The notes under the pieces: model-generated
Told to the model about the DNA's origin: nothing
Databases searched by the model: none
The model's input: the letters and a program-made list of their open reading frames with translations, nothing else
NCBI GenBank assembly: GCA_947846985.1
Contig: CANTUZ010000007.1
Span: forward strand, 29,206,355-29,270,354
DNA length: 64,000 bases
Direction of reading: 5' to 3'
From: Fratercula arctica
Lineage: Eukaryota > Chordata > Aves > Charadriiformes > Alcidae
Translations under genes and position numbers: made by a program
Part shown: positions 24,601 to 37,301 of the stretch, in pieces
Layout: each line of letters opens with the position of its first letter
Position numbering within the stretch: the stretch's first letter is position 1

Positions 24601-27600
24601 CTCAGTTCAGGAAGGACATGCCCCAGTTACTCAGGCTGTTCAATGAAGTACCACAGGACTGGGTCCAAAGCTTTTCCAGGGTCAGGCCTGTATATTGAGC
24701 AGGGTGAAATGGAGTAAGTAGGTGATATTCCTGAACCCAATTTTCAGATACCCTGTGGAATAGGAGGCTATGTTTAATATAGAGAAGTCAGTAAGTACTT
24801 TTTGTCAGAGAGGAAAGGAATGGCTTTGCCTTGATCTATTTCAGAGATGATCAAAGAACAGATTAAAAGGCCCGAAAGCTCTGTTCAGCCATCATTCATC
24901 TGTGTGCTGTATAACAATGCTGCCATGTTTCCCTCCTGCCTCGCTGTCAAAGAGGTAGACGGGTAGCTCAACTTAGACCGGCTTTTTTCCCCTGTGATGA
25001 TACTGCTTTCCCCACCGTTCACACGTTTTCATAACTCCATGCGTAAAAGCTAATTGAATTTATCTGTTAGCAAGTGGGTATGTGCTTCAGGTTAAATGAA
25101 ATAGGTGTCAACTAATAAGTGTAGCACGTAAGCACTGCTTTCTTGGTTGGGTGAAGGCTTTTCTTCACATATACACTGGGATGGACATAAGAAGGATAAG
25201 GAAAAAGGAAGATTCTCGGTGAAATAAAATTGATGCAATTTTGCTGCATAGCTTTTCCTGCAACCAAACAACAGCAGTTCAAATCCTAAGCAGCAATGAG
25301 CAATCTACTGTATGGAGACCATCAGAGAACTAATTTGGAAGCTGGCATTATAGGGATACATAGCAGTCATACCTTTAATCTGTTTAAGAACAGGGCACCT
25401 GAGCAGCTATTCTACATGCAGGCACTGCACTGTCCATTTAGGTAATCTGTTCTTTGGTTGACTTCTTGGCTTAAAGGCCTGCTAGCCCCTGATTAAAATT
25501 AGTAGAAGATGATTTTCCAGTACTAGTTCATATAATAGATTGCCCATAATAAAATGTTTTTTTTTTACCACCAACTATTGTGCTGATTCCTTCTCTGGAG
25601 TTTGATGTATAAGGCATGAGGCTATATTGCTAAAATCTATTTTAATCAAAGGAAATTAAAGTTTTACTCTTGTTAAATGCAATTTTTTATTAACTTACAG
25701 AACTATTCCTAATTATTAAGAAGTTACGTCAGGTCTTCCACTTCAGCAAAAGTACCAATGCCTCTTGCTGATTGAGAGCTTACAATCCTTTTTTTTGGTT
25801 ACATTTATGCAGATTACAGATGCTTTTATTGTTTCATCAAAACATTTGTTTTTAAAAACAAGTTAAAAAAAAAGAATTTCATAGATACTAATTCAGTTGC
25901 ATTGCAGTGAGAGAAACACAATCAAACCCAATGGCCTCTATTTCCTAAGTTCAACACTGCTTCCCTTTGCATTCATTATTCAGTGGGTTGGAAAAACACT
26001 TTTCCAAAACACTTTTCCACTTTTGGTGAAGAAATTTCTGCAGAAGAAATCTGTAAAAGTTGTGAGGACACCAAAGCTGACAAAAGGTTGAGGGCTGTAA
26101 GTCGTGAATAACAGCATTTCTCCAGAAGAAAGGTGAAGCACAACTTGATCAGCGCAGTGGGGCACTTTGGCACTAAAGAACAAGCTGAATGAGGTCTTTT
26201 TTCCCTGAATGGAGCTGTTCATGGCTGTCATGGTCAGAAGGAAGAAAACCAAAATATGTTCTATTAACAGGGGTTTCTTTCCTCTTCATAACCATATTAA
26301 GGGAGCCAAATCCTTTTAATTCAGTTTGAGCTAGTCTTTATGTACTTCATTTCAGTTTAAAGGAGCCCCAAGTTTGGTTCACTGGGATCGTAGGCTAACC
26401 ACTAAGCTGAGAATAGAGACAGTCCACAGTTTTAAAGAATAATGAGTTAATTACATGTTGTTCTGTCTCAAATTATTATTTCAAAAGCATGAGAGTGCTA
26501 TCTGTCCTGCCTGAAATTCTTTTTTCTTTCTATACAAGAGTAGAAAACACAAAAGTGGCTGGGGTTGAACATCTCACTTGATCTCTTAATAAAAAATGGA
26601 TATGGTCAAAGTTATACCTCTCCTGGTAAAACCCTGACAAAAGCTTTAGATAGGGAACAGGTAAGTTAAGAAGCAGGAAGGCTCATGGGAGAGGTACGAG
26701 TTGGTGGGGCTCCAGTGGCATGTCATGGAGCAGGTTCACTTGTTAACCATGTGACATAGAGCTGGCGCTGTATTTTCAGGTCACAAATCAGAAACATGTA
26801 ACCACCTTAGAGAAGCAAGAAAGGTCTTGGAAGAAAAAAAGAATTTGATGAAGGACGTTGTAATGACAATGCAGTCCTGCGTGCGATAGCCAAGGCAGAA
26901 AAGGAATGAATGCACTATGATACGTAATTCAGGGTAATAGTCAACATTACAGAAGTTGAATGATAAATTGGAACTGCAAGTATGGAGCAGGGAACAGCAG
27001 CCAACACTGAGTATTGTGAAGGGATCAAATATTGTATGAGATAATTATCTGAAATAGTTTTCAGGTGAATATAATGCACTGTTCAACTTATTGGGAAGTC
27101 AGATAATTTAAAGAGCACATGCTAGAAAAGCGCTAGTAACAATAGACTGGCAGTTAGACTTTTTTTTGTATTTGAGCAATATTAGGCTGAACTAGCACCT
27201 CACCATTTTACTGAGCAGTGGCCTATTGTAAGGCACAGATAACAGTTCAGAGAAGGAAAGAAATACAAATAGTAGGATTTATACAAAGCAAATAGTCATT
27301 TTGTCTATTAAAGGAGAGTCAAACTCAGTGCAATGTAAGAGTGAAATCAATATGCCGTGGCTCATAAATGTAAAAGCGATATAAAGGAACTATGGGCTGA
27401 TATGAAGGTGGACTCACTACAATGATCGCTTTATTTTGAACACAGTAAGCAGTCTGCTGGTTTCAGCAGCAAAGATGAGACTTTTATAAAATGTAGTAAA
27501 ACTCTGAAAAAACAGAGCTTTTTGTTGGGTCACAACACAAAATTTTTGGAAAGAAAAAATGTCAGCTGTGTCTTGGATCCTTCGCTGTCCTGGGTTTCAC
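21610..27600. other. Unique AT-rich sequence without recognised genes
   Basis: No coding block is recognised. An open segment at 22695-22973 follows a CCTTGGCAG acceptor-like site but lacks a donor and a family match. Small local repeats and TA/AAT-rich patches occur. A + strand segment at 24606-24713 has exon-like edges but an in-frame stop. Confidence 0.6.
25993..26018 (+). repeat. 13-bp perfect tandem pair
   Basis: The unit AAAACACTTTTCC occurs twice in tandem without change. Confidence 0.9.
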
Positions 27601-27636
27601 TACTCTCCCCCGTCTTGAATTTGTGTCTCCTTTCAG

Positions 27637-27741
27637 GAAGAACCAGACTATGAATATTTCCTTCCTAGTTTAAGTAATCATAAAAAAAGAGCGATTGTGA
27701 TTTCTATTGTCCACTTCACAGGAATCCATGCAAAAAAAAAG
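27637..27741 (+). other. Candidate internal exon C (unassigned)
   Basis: The acceptor GTGTCTCCTTTCAG ends at 27636 and a donor GTAGGT starts at 27742. The 105-base segment is open in exactly one frame, 35 codons with phase 0 at both ends (starting EEPDYEYFLPSL, containing RAIVISIVHF, ending Lys-rich). The other two frames stop early. I could not match it to a known protein. Exon-like edges with an open frame of this size are expected by chance a number of times in this much AT-rich DNA. Confidence 0.25.
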
Positions 27742-28560
27742 GTAGGTAACCTTCCTTCTCATGATTAACAATTTCAAAGGGATATTCTTTCTGATATTTG
27801 GGGTTTTTTCCTACCCTGAACACAAACCCAACAACCAAATTATGCACAGTTCAGGAAATTTTACTTCAGATTGACTTTAATCTGGTCCCTGGGACTAAAA
27901 TCCCATTAACAGCTGCTGGTCCACCACATGAAGCAAAGCACAGTAAGTGGGGAAAGTAAGTTCATATATATATATATAGGTTCCTTAAGATTGAAGTACT
28001 TAAATTAATAAAGATCTTGAGATAAAGGAAACAAAGTAATGAAGTCAAGATCTTGAGCTACTCAGAATCATTGAATTCCATGTTTTTTCTTCATTTGAAA
28101 AGGTTATCTTCTGTTAATTCCTTTACAGAGCTGTCAGGTCTGAATAATCTGGTTTTAAAAGTAACATTCTAAATGATAATATCAGTTTTATATTTATTTA
28201 AAATTATTACAAAACAAATTTAAACTGTGACTCCTTTGTCTTGCTCTTGAATGTCTTCATTACTAAGAATAATATTATTTGTTTGTATTGCAGCATAGAG
28301 GGGTCCTACTTACAGATCTGGGAATCTGTTGTGCTAGTCGCTGTGCTAGTCACAACCAGAAAGAAAAAGACGTCCAATGTTGCACGCCAAATACAAACGA
28401 GTTATTGGTGTGTACAGAATTTGAAGGAATACCTTAATTCCCATAATGGGGATACTCTGTAGATCCACAGTCTTACTTTTGCTGGGTTTATTGTGGGAAT
28501 AGTAAACAGAGTCTCTTAAAGTGGGACTAACAGGAAAATGAGAAAAAATGCATCTGTTCA

Positions 28561-28650
28561 GGGTTTGGGTTTTTGTTTTGGGGGTTTTTTTGTTGGTTTT
28601 TTGTTTGTTTGTTTGTTTGTTTTGTTGGTTTTTTTGTTTTGTTTTTTTTG
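28561..28650 (+). repeat. 90-nt pure G/T tract
   Basis: Every base from 28561 to 28650 is G or T, dominated by TTTG repeats with a GGG/GGG/GGGGG start. It ends 33 bases before an exon-like AG at 28682-28683, so on the + strand it would serve as a T-rich tract. Open frames covering it on the minus strand (Lys/Pro/Thr/Asn-rich) are translated repeat. Confidence 0.95.
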
Positions 28651-28683
28651 AAGAGATAAAATCCCCTTATGTGTGTTTTTCAG

Positions 28684-28729
28684 CCAAGTGGAAACCATGA
28701 AGAGGGAGCGAGGAGCATATAAGCAAAAG
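28684..28729 (+). other. Candidate micro-exon D (unassigned)
   Basis: TGTGTTTTTCAG ends at 28683 and a GTACAT donor-like site starts at 28730. One frame is open for 15 codons (QVETMKRERGAYKQK). The segment is short, the donor is weak, and no family is recognised. Confidence 0.12.
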
Positions 28730-28731
28730 GT

Positions 28732-31039
28732 ACATATTTGTCCCTGAAAAAGACTGCAGGTAAAACCCTGAAATGGCCTTGTATGTGTTTTTGTGGAAAG
28801 GACCTCTGGAGTGTGAAGAACAGCACAAGACAAAGAACAAATGTGTTTGTCCCTAACTCCAGTAAACAGCTGAACAAGCGGAGATCAGAAGCTAATGAGT
28901 GGTGGCACTTGATGTATCAGTAGCTCATGTGAAATGACGAGTTGGAGGAAAGGCCATAAAGGCATGTGACAGTCAGGTTATCTGTGAAGTGACAGAAATG
29001 GGAAAAAAAGAAAAAGGAAAGGATACAAAGAGAGGAAAAAAGAAATGCTCCCTGCAGAAGCATTTCAGATGGCTGTCAGTAAGGCACACCTGCACTTGTA
29101 AAATCTACAGAAAGATGTTGCAGGTATAAGACAAAAGCTGGACAAAACTGTGTGGATGAAATATGGCCCACATGATTACAGATTACAGGTCCAAGCCCAG
29201 CTGCTGTCCAGGTAAGGGACCTCAGCAAGGAGAATGCCAGAATGGTTCTCCTGGGTCCACTCAGCTCATGGTCCTGTCTCTGAGAAAGACAAGTTGCAGG
29301 TTCCTCTGAAAGAGAAGCAACAGATCAACAGGAAAGGCAAGGATGGCAATACTGATCACAGAAATAACTTGGGGAGGTGCTAGGACATTTGGGGACAGGG
29401 AGGGCTCATGAAGAAAGCACAGCTAAGCTAGAGTCCTGTTGGAGACCTTTTGCCACCTTCAGTTTCAAGTAAGACTGCAGCTTGAATAGAAATTCCATAG
29501 CTGCTTCCCCCCTCTACCTTTACCACGTAATCTCAGAGGAAACTGCTACTCTGTAGTTCCCTAAAGAATTCCCCAGCAAAATCAAGAATTACTAAACTTT
29601 GCAAAGATAATGTTCCTGAAAGCTAATGGAGGGAGGAAAAAAAACCCCAAACCCAAGAACAGCAAGTCAGAGTTTTTCACACGCACGGTAAAGAAAAAGA
29701 GAGAGATACCCATTTCCTATCATTGTAGGTCACTCTTCAGTGCTTCATCTTGATATGAATAGATCCCTCAATAGTTAACTTAGCCAAGGGAGGATTCAGA
29801 TCAATCCTCCTCACTCCAGCCATGCCTTCTTCTAAATCAATAATGGCTGATGAATACCTCTGCCAAGCTCACAACACAGACACAATGGAAATCCTGCTCT
29901 TTTAGAAAGTGCCTTTGCAAGCCCTTTGGATAAGGGGTGCTTTACTGTTTCTCCGCTAAATCTCAGCAATGAAGCTGAATTCCTGATGATGCTGCCATTC
30001 TGCAGAAGCAGCACTGCACTGGTAACCTGCACCTTTCTGCTCTTTGAGGATTTAGCAAAAGCCGTTTGAATTCATTTGGAAACGAATTCAAACACACATT
30101 CTATACAGCTTTCATCTTTAATAAAGCCTGTTTTTTTGAGTTAGACTCTGCTTTTGCCACACATGCAACTTTGTTTTTCAAAATATCTTGCTGATAATCG
30201 GAGTTTTTCTTTCTTTTTTTTAAAGTTTAGAGTTCTGTAAGCAATGCGAGCTATCTGAATTAAAATTGAGTTGGGGGGGTCATCTTCTGCAAAACTGTGA
30301 AAAATTAAAAAGCTGGAAAGATCAGCTGAATCTTGCAGTTCACATTCGAAATCAAATCCCTTAATTGCACTGAAGCACTTAAAGGAGAATCACTTTCCTT
30401 AACTTGGAAGGTAGGATGCACTTTCTTGAGTATTCAATCCTTTTTGTTGCAGGTATTCCCAATAAAAACTATGCCTCCTTATAATCTACAGGAGTATTGC
30501 CCATAATTAAGAATATTTTACAGGATGTTTTTTCAAAAATCCCCAAGAATTAATAATAAATATATCTTTTCAACAGCACGTGAATCTACAAAAATAAAAT
30601 AATTAAAAAATAAATAATTAAAAACAGTTACAAGCATAAAACTCTAGACTATGCAAACAGACTTGGCAGTTATAAGTACAGATTTATGGCTGGAAGGATG
30701 CATTCTCCTTGAAGCTGTTTGTGCAACCTACTTATCACAAGAAAGAGATTTCCTGGAGATTTCCTTTAATTAGCTGGAACAAGCCATTAGTAAAACAAGC
30801 AACTAAAACCATAAGTATATAAGCTAGTAGTCTTCTAGCATAGTTTACTAAAAAAAAATAATTAAAAATAATTCAATAAGGGAGTGGCCAGGTTCAGTAA
30901 TAACCATTTCTGTGTGGACAACATTTATAGGAAGGGAAAACTTAGCCGTCTGCCAGTAAAGATAACGAGAGGAGGAGAAACACATGATCCATGTTAATGT
31001 GGTTTATGTCACTCCCTTTTTAACTTCTGAAAGACTCCA
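28732..31039. other. Unique purine-rich then AT-rich sequence without genes
   Basis: Purine-rich runs lie at about 29005-29045. A near-perfect 30-bp palindrome lies at 30064-30093. No coding block, RNA gene or mobile element was recognised. Confidence 0.6.
30064..30093. repeat. 30-bp near-perfect palindrome
   Basis: The arms GTTTGAATTC (30064-30073) and GAATTCAAAC (30084-30093) are exact reverse complements. Inside them TTT and AAA also pair around a GG centre, with a single A/C mismatch. The whole 30-mer could fold as a hairpin or cruciform. Confidence 0.9.
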
Positions 31040-31430
31040 TTTATTCCTGTGGCAATTAGGAGTAATCATCACTGCCAATGATGTATTTGGACTAGGTCAT
31101 CAATACAATACAATGCAATGTCATTTCCAAAATTTTTGAATCAGATGAACTTAAAAGTTTGAAATGTAGCTCTTTCACTGTTTACTGGAGTAGCCACTGC
31201 CCAACGTGATTTGCATACGAATTGCGAGGTGCACTTCCAGGGGCTTACATGAGGCAATAAATGTGTTTCTTCTATTAACTGTAATGAGAATTGCATGACT
31301 CATTCCTCTCACACCAGGGTAAAACGTCCCCCTGTGGTTCTGTACTATGTATATTGACTTGAATGAAGCTTTGTATAATAAGATTTAAATTGTAATGAGT
31401 CATTATGTCAACCTTTTTTGCTGGTATTTT
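31040..31430. promoter_or_regulatory. Candidate conserved enhancer-like block with octamer and AP-1 sites
   Basis: The block holds a perfect POU octamer ATTTGCAT (31209-31216), an AP-1 site TGACTCA (31297-31303) preceded by ATTGCA, and a second AP-1 site TGAGTCA (31397-31403) inside an 11-bp odd palindrome AATGAGTCATT. It has few open frames, no repeat signature, and a texture typical of vertebrate noncoding regulatory DNA. Any function is inferred from motif content only. Confidence 0.3.
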
Positions 31431-34400
31431 ACATAGTAAGTCTACTGCATAGTGTGCAGCATGCTACTGCAGAAAATCCCAGCAAGTATGGTAAGTTGGT
31501 AGTGGGTAGGTATAAAAAAAACCCAAAACCTACTATGAAAACTTTTCACAAAATCTTAGCATGAGCATAGTTTCAAAAAGATGATTTTTATGTGTGTGTG
31601 TGCTTATTACAGCCATTATCATCAGTCCAAGATACACTCCTGATATATGTCCTCATTTGCTTTTAGTGGGATGAGACAGTCTTATTTATATGGGCTTGAG
31701 GTGAATGATGTCAAAGTATTCTTTTTCAAGATTGTTTAAACATTCAGACATGCACACACGCACGCACACACAGAGAGCTGTTTTCTGATAATCCTTATAT
31801 CAGCCCAAAGCTGAAATAACTTACTTTCTTGCAAGGATCTGTTATTGAGAGTTTCTTATTAGTAACTAGATACTGACATTGATTTCATTAAGAAATAAGC
31901 ACGGTTCCGAAGAGCTTTTGATGATTTTATTTTAATTGCATAACATGTAGAGTATAAACACAAACTGCTTTGCTCAGAACTGTACCTCTTTAATTGCTTA
32001 AATTAAAAGGATTTCTGGATCAGCAATTTTTCTCATTTTTCAGTATACATTGGTTGCATGTTACCAAGGTACCTCTGAAACCTCTAAAGCTGTCTGGGGC
32101 TGAAAGTGAGGTGGAAAAATTGTTTTAGTCTTCATTGTAAAGAATGTTCAAAAAACACTAACAAAAGCCTTTATATCTACAGTAGCAAAGTAACGGCTAT
32201 TTTGTTCAAAATCAACTGTAGACAAGTATCTTTTATTTTTACAATAATTACTGATACAGGACCTAAAGAATAAATATGTCTTGAGGTATCATTTTGTGTC
32301 CAGTGACTTTAAGAAACAAACCTTGTTAATCTACACCAAAAAGTAAACAGATTCTAAGCCTAGATGGTGGCTCTTTGGTGTCAGCTTTTTAAAGACAGAG
32401 GTTAACGAAACTCTTCATGAAACAAACACACATGCTCCCAAACGCCTTTCTCTATACGAGTCTGCATTAGTCTACAAAGCACTATTCTCCAACCGGTTTC
32501 TAAATTCTGGTGTTCCCTATTTAAATATCTACAGCAACTATGAACATGCTTCTCTCCTTTCTGCTCACTTCTTGTCTGAGAATTTAGAATCAACAATTAA
32601 ATCATTTAATACTAAAAGAGAGCAGGGTGGGGAAGTGGGAGAAGGACCAGAAGATTGACAAAGAAATGGAGAAGATAATTGAAGCTTAAAACTTCTTACA
32701 TTTGCACTCCTGCTTCTTTTACATATCTAAGTGTTTACAAAGTAGAGACCAGACACTAACTGAAAGCTACAGAACTGGCGAATATCAATGTCTGATAGCT
32801 GGTGTCCTTCCCCCTTTTCTCCCCTTTAATATATTGCCTGTGAAATGGCGTCAATGAGCAAAAGACCACATCCATAGCTGGCTTTTTATTTCCCCAACTC
32901 ATCCTCAGATGTACCTTTTCTCACCTCCCAGCAAACTGTTACATATTTTAGGACCAGTTTGCTTGTCTTTTTCACTGTCAGCTCTTCCTGCTCCTGTTAG
33001 TACCTGAAAGTCTAATTGTGCTGGGCAGCTCTGTCTTGGCAAGCAACTTACAAATTATATGTGAAATGGGACAGGAGTCTTGGAAAAGCCCAGCACTACA
33101 CATCATTAATTCTACTCTTAGTTGGGAAGTTTTTCTCAGGTGAATGATGTGCTCTGCTTCTTACCTGAAAAGACCCTCTGTATTTTTTCTAAGCCTTCTG
33201 CATTGTGATATCAATTAAGGTATATAAAAAATATTCTTATAACTAATTAGAAATCAGTGAGAAAATCAGTGGGAAATACAGTAGCGAACTAAACAATTAA
33301 TTTATGCTCAGTCAAGTGAATCAATATCCAGCTTATTACCTTTGTTTATTTTTTTATCAGTATCTTAATTCAGGAGCAGGCAGGGAATATATCCACATGT
33401 TTTAATTCTCTTGTAGAATTAGCTTAAAAAAGAAAACAAAAAACACACCACCAAAACACAGGAATGCAGACTTGCCATTTTTTTCCTGAGAAGATCATAA
33501 ATTATTTAAAGTTTCTTCATCTTCAGAATGCCCACATGAAGGCACTGAAATATTCAGAGGCTAGAATCTAAAACATTATACAGGTGATTCAATAATTCTT
33601 ACCAACAACTGAAATAAAAATTATGCATTTTCTCTATATTTTAAGTACAAGGAATGAATTTTCTCTCTTAATTTTCCCCTGTATCAAGAAATCATTTAAG
33701 ATACATCAGTATTAAATGAAAGGACATAAACATAGCTGAAATACATTAGCAGTCCATTTTTATTTTCCTTGGAAATACTTTTTCGCTTTTTCCACTCAGT
33801 TCTCTGTACTTGAAAAAGCAGTATTACTTTATATGTACACCGGTAATTAAGTCGGGCATTCATATTTTTTCTATTATTACTTCTCTTGGTGCTTATTTAA
33901 GAACTTTGTTTGCAAAGTTGAATACACAAGGTTCCTTTTGAACACATGTATTGATTTTCTTTTGTCTTTTAACAAACAGAGAGCAACCTGTACACAACAT
34001 GGAAACAATAACAAGCAGCCAGTGCTCAAAGAGCAAAATCAACATTCTTATTCTTCTAATGACTACTATGAGCCAGCCAAGATTCAGCAGCACCCCAATA
34101 GAAAAGGAGGCTCCTCTGTTTCTCAATATCAATGATATGGTCAAGAGTTAAATACAGTGGAGGGTGGGGTGTCCCCCTCTTGAACCTAAAAAGGAAGAAA
34201 TAAATTCAAGTGGAAGTTCTTCAGCTTCTTTCCTTACTAGGCTTTTCAGCATACATGACTTATTTGAATTGAGAGGCCTGTCCAAAGATGGACTGCAAAA
34301 ACGTTAATCCATCAGGGCATGGAAAATGAATCTTGATCATAAATTAACATTGTCACTATAGTCCAGATAGTCAAGATATGGGTACGCAGCTCAACTCTCT

Positions 34401-37050
34401 GTGCATAACCTGGCAGGAACACAAATGAGAAGGTATCAGAGCATTTTGTGGAGGCACTTTTGAAAGTTCAGTTTTGTGTCACACCAAAAGGTGCATGGTT
34501 ACGTGAAATGGGTCTAGAGGTACCAATGTGTGTGGAGGGAGAAGAAGTTACCAGAAAATAGCTGAAGAGCGAGTAAGCACCTGTTGAAAGAAAGGCTTTA
34601 AAAGCCTTCCAAGGTCTGATAAGCTCTGGAGACTGATGGTCTGGCTGAACTTGCAAAAAATGGCTAAAACTTCAAGAGCCTGCTGAATTTGTCCAAAGCC
34701 ACCAGTACACAGTAGCACCAACAACTGGTCATATTACTTGGACCACATCCAAGAAGGTGGTGGCTGCTGTATTCAAACAAAGATGCCAATATCATACATA
34801 CACATCTTCCACACCTACCGAGCAGCAGCTGACATCACTGTGGCTCTCCATGTAGTTGGCATCCCAGCTTTGCTCCATCCACATAACCGTGGCTCATTCC
34901 ATGTGAGTTTGTACAAGTGAACTGTTTGGGGAGTCAGTGGATGTATAGTTATCTGTAATTAATAATAAAGGCTGAATTCTACTAATAATACCAACTTCAT
35001 TATTAAAAGCTTTTAATAGATATTAGTCAAGATCTGACTGGATCTCCCCCAGCTTAATCCCCTACCAGGGAAAAGGGAATTTATAATACTTGAACTTTTT
35101 TTCCACTTGGAAAAGACAAGGGATGAGGCGTTCAATGCAAGGCCTGCTGCGTGGTTGTAGAGAAGACCCCTCTCATTGAAGTAACTTAATTTCCCGAACA
35201 TACCCATCCATTATGCTCCACGAGCAATAAACACCTTACGATTTCTTTTTAGTAAGATCTTTATGAGCGTTCAGTTCATGTTAAGTTTAAAAAGGGCATA
35301 TTCTTTTGTATTTTGACAGTGCAAAGGATTCTGATTTGGTTTTTTTGTCTTTTTAAATCTTAACTGGAATCAGAAAGCTGGATCATCAGTAGACCTAATG
35401 CATTATCATTAACTTCATGAAGCAATTTCTCTTCTACAGTTTTGCTAGTGCAGACATTCTAACTTTTAGTTTAATTGAATTTGTTGATAAATCTGACATG
35501 ACATGCTTTTTATATATGATCTTTCTACAGAAAAAGTATTTCTACAGAATAAAATTCACTCCATGAATAGGATTAGAACAAGGCTTGTACATCGTTTAAT
35601 CACATCTTGAATTGGCTTCTAATAAGCAGCAGGAATGACTTGAATTGGCCTTCCGTTCATTTATGGCTTTCCCATTAACATTTGCAAAATGGGCAATGAG
35701 AAAAAAAACACGTTGAAATCATACATTTTAGCAAATGTTTTCATTAAATATTACCATGATTTTTCATTATTGAAAATAGAATATTCTCATCGAATCAATA
35801 AATCCAGTAAACAAACGCACTATTGCCTGCAGTGCCCTTTTGTATTAGAATTTCAGTTTCTACACTTGTCCCCAAGGCCAAGAAAGAGCATGACTCTATG
35901 TTGCCGATGTGCTGTGCTTCATCAGGTTATGTCTTAGTAAATACATGTTAGTGTAGATCTAAGGCGATGTGACAGAAGGTAACAGACTATACTGTGGTGC
36001 TGCATTGTCAGCCTGTGCACCAGGAAGAGTAGACAATGCACTGCTGTAAGCACGTTGACTGGAAAGCAGAAAACAAACACAGGAACATCTAGTTTTCTGA
36101 CAGGAAGTCAAATAATTGGAGCGCACACACTCCTCCATTGCAAAAAACCTGTTACTGCCATGAGAATAATAACGGTTTGCTTTTCCTTTTGGTTTGGCAG
36201 CAAGTGATTATCACCTTCTACAGAACTGAAGCAGGCAGTGAGTACATTGTATATACAGGAAAAAGTGACTAGGGGCTAGTGGATTTAACACATTTTATTA
36301 CTGCATACAGTTTTATGGATTTAAAAAGTGGAATCAATTTTCCCTTTCTGAAATCTGACTGCGAGAATATTTTCTTTTTAATTTTAATGAGAATGTTTTT
36401 GGCTTCCTTTGGCATATTTCTTGATAATAAGATTGCCTTGGTTATTACAGTGCTACATTTCATATCTCTTTGACCACAGTACAAGATGCTCCATTTACTT
36501 AAAGCTTTCTTGATGTTATCAGACTGAGAAAATTTACTTCAGTACCCCTAAAAGCCATTCCAGGAATACGACTTGATACTTCGCTCAATTGTCCGTCCAC
36601 ATTCCATGAAACATCTGTAAAGAGGTTAAACAAAATATGAGGACACCCAGGCCTTAAATTAGCCAGTAAACATTATCTCAGAACTGACTTTTTTCTTTTC
36701 CCCTAACATAACAAAAAATTAATGCCAGCAAGTCACTTGGCTGTATCAAAACCAGGCTCACCTTCACAATCACCAAACTGTTCTACAGACTCAATTATCA
36801 GTCATTTTAATTTCAGTATATTTCATTAAAAATGCAGAGGAGGACTCGCATTTCAGAAGAGGATGCAATACCGGTGTGGTCATGCAGAACAGCATTGTCC
36901 TTAAAAGTTATTAAAGCCAGTCAGGGGGAGAAGGGATATAAAATTAGGTCATCTTAATTCAAAGCCCTATTTTATTTTCATTGTCATTTGGCTTTTGGTG
37001 TTCACCAGCCTTATCCAACCATCATACTTACACTGCCTCTCTCACTTGAC
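31431..37050. other. Unique AT-rich sequence without recognised genes
   Basis: A compound CA-type microsatellite lies at about 31750-31780. Overlapping short open frames at 33893-34151 occur on both strands and in two + frames, which argues against coding. Nothing else was identified in this stretch. Confidence 0.55.
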
Positions 37051-37119
37051 AATTATTTTTCTGTAAACAAGCAAAAGTTTACCTTTGGAAGTTTATAGCT
37101 GGATGGCTTCTCAGACTTT

Positions 37120-37301
37120 TCAAGCAGAAATGTCTTTTTCAATGAAATGTCTATTTGACATTGAGTAATTTGGCGTAATACACAATGAATTACCAAGTGA
37201 AGGACTATGAAAGATGAGACACCCAATGACAAATCTGGTGACTGTGGCCGCTTCAACATGCTGTGCATTTACGACAATTTCTAAGAAACTTTTAGTATAG
37301 C
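37120..37301 (-). other. Candidate terminal exon (unassigned), minus strand
   Basis: Read on the minus strand, ATTTTGTTTTCAG gives a strong acceptor ending at 37302. After two bases the frame is open for 59 codons (starting YTKSFLEIVV, containing TVTRFVIGCL and NSLCITPNYS) and then stops at 37120-37122. A second frame is open across part of the same DNA and reaches a CCAAAG/GTAAAC donor at 37083/37082. The two overlapping frames weaken the coding case. No family recognised. Confidence 0.2.

Noticed and set aside
24606..24713. Exon-like segment after CGTATCTGCCTCAG, ending at GTAAGTAGG
   Set aside because: The most protein-like frame (FRKDMPQLLRLFNEVPQDW) stops before the donor and no protein match is known. 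Kept only as a curiosity.
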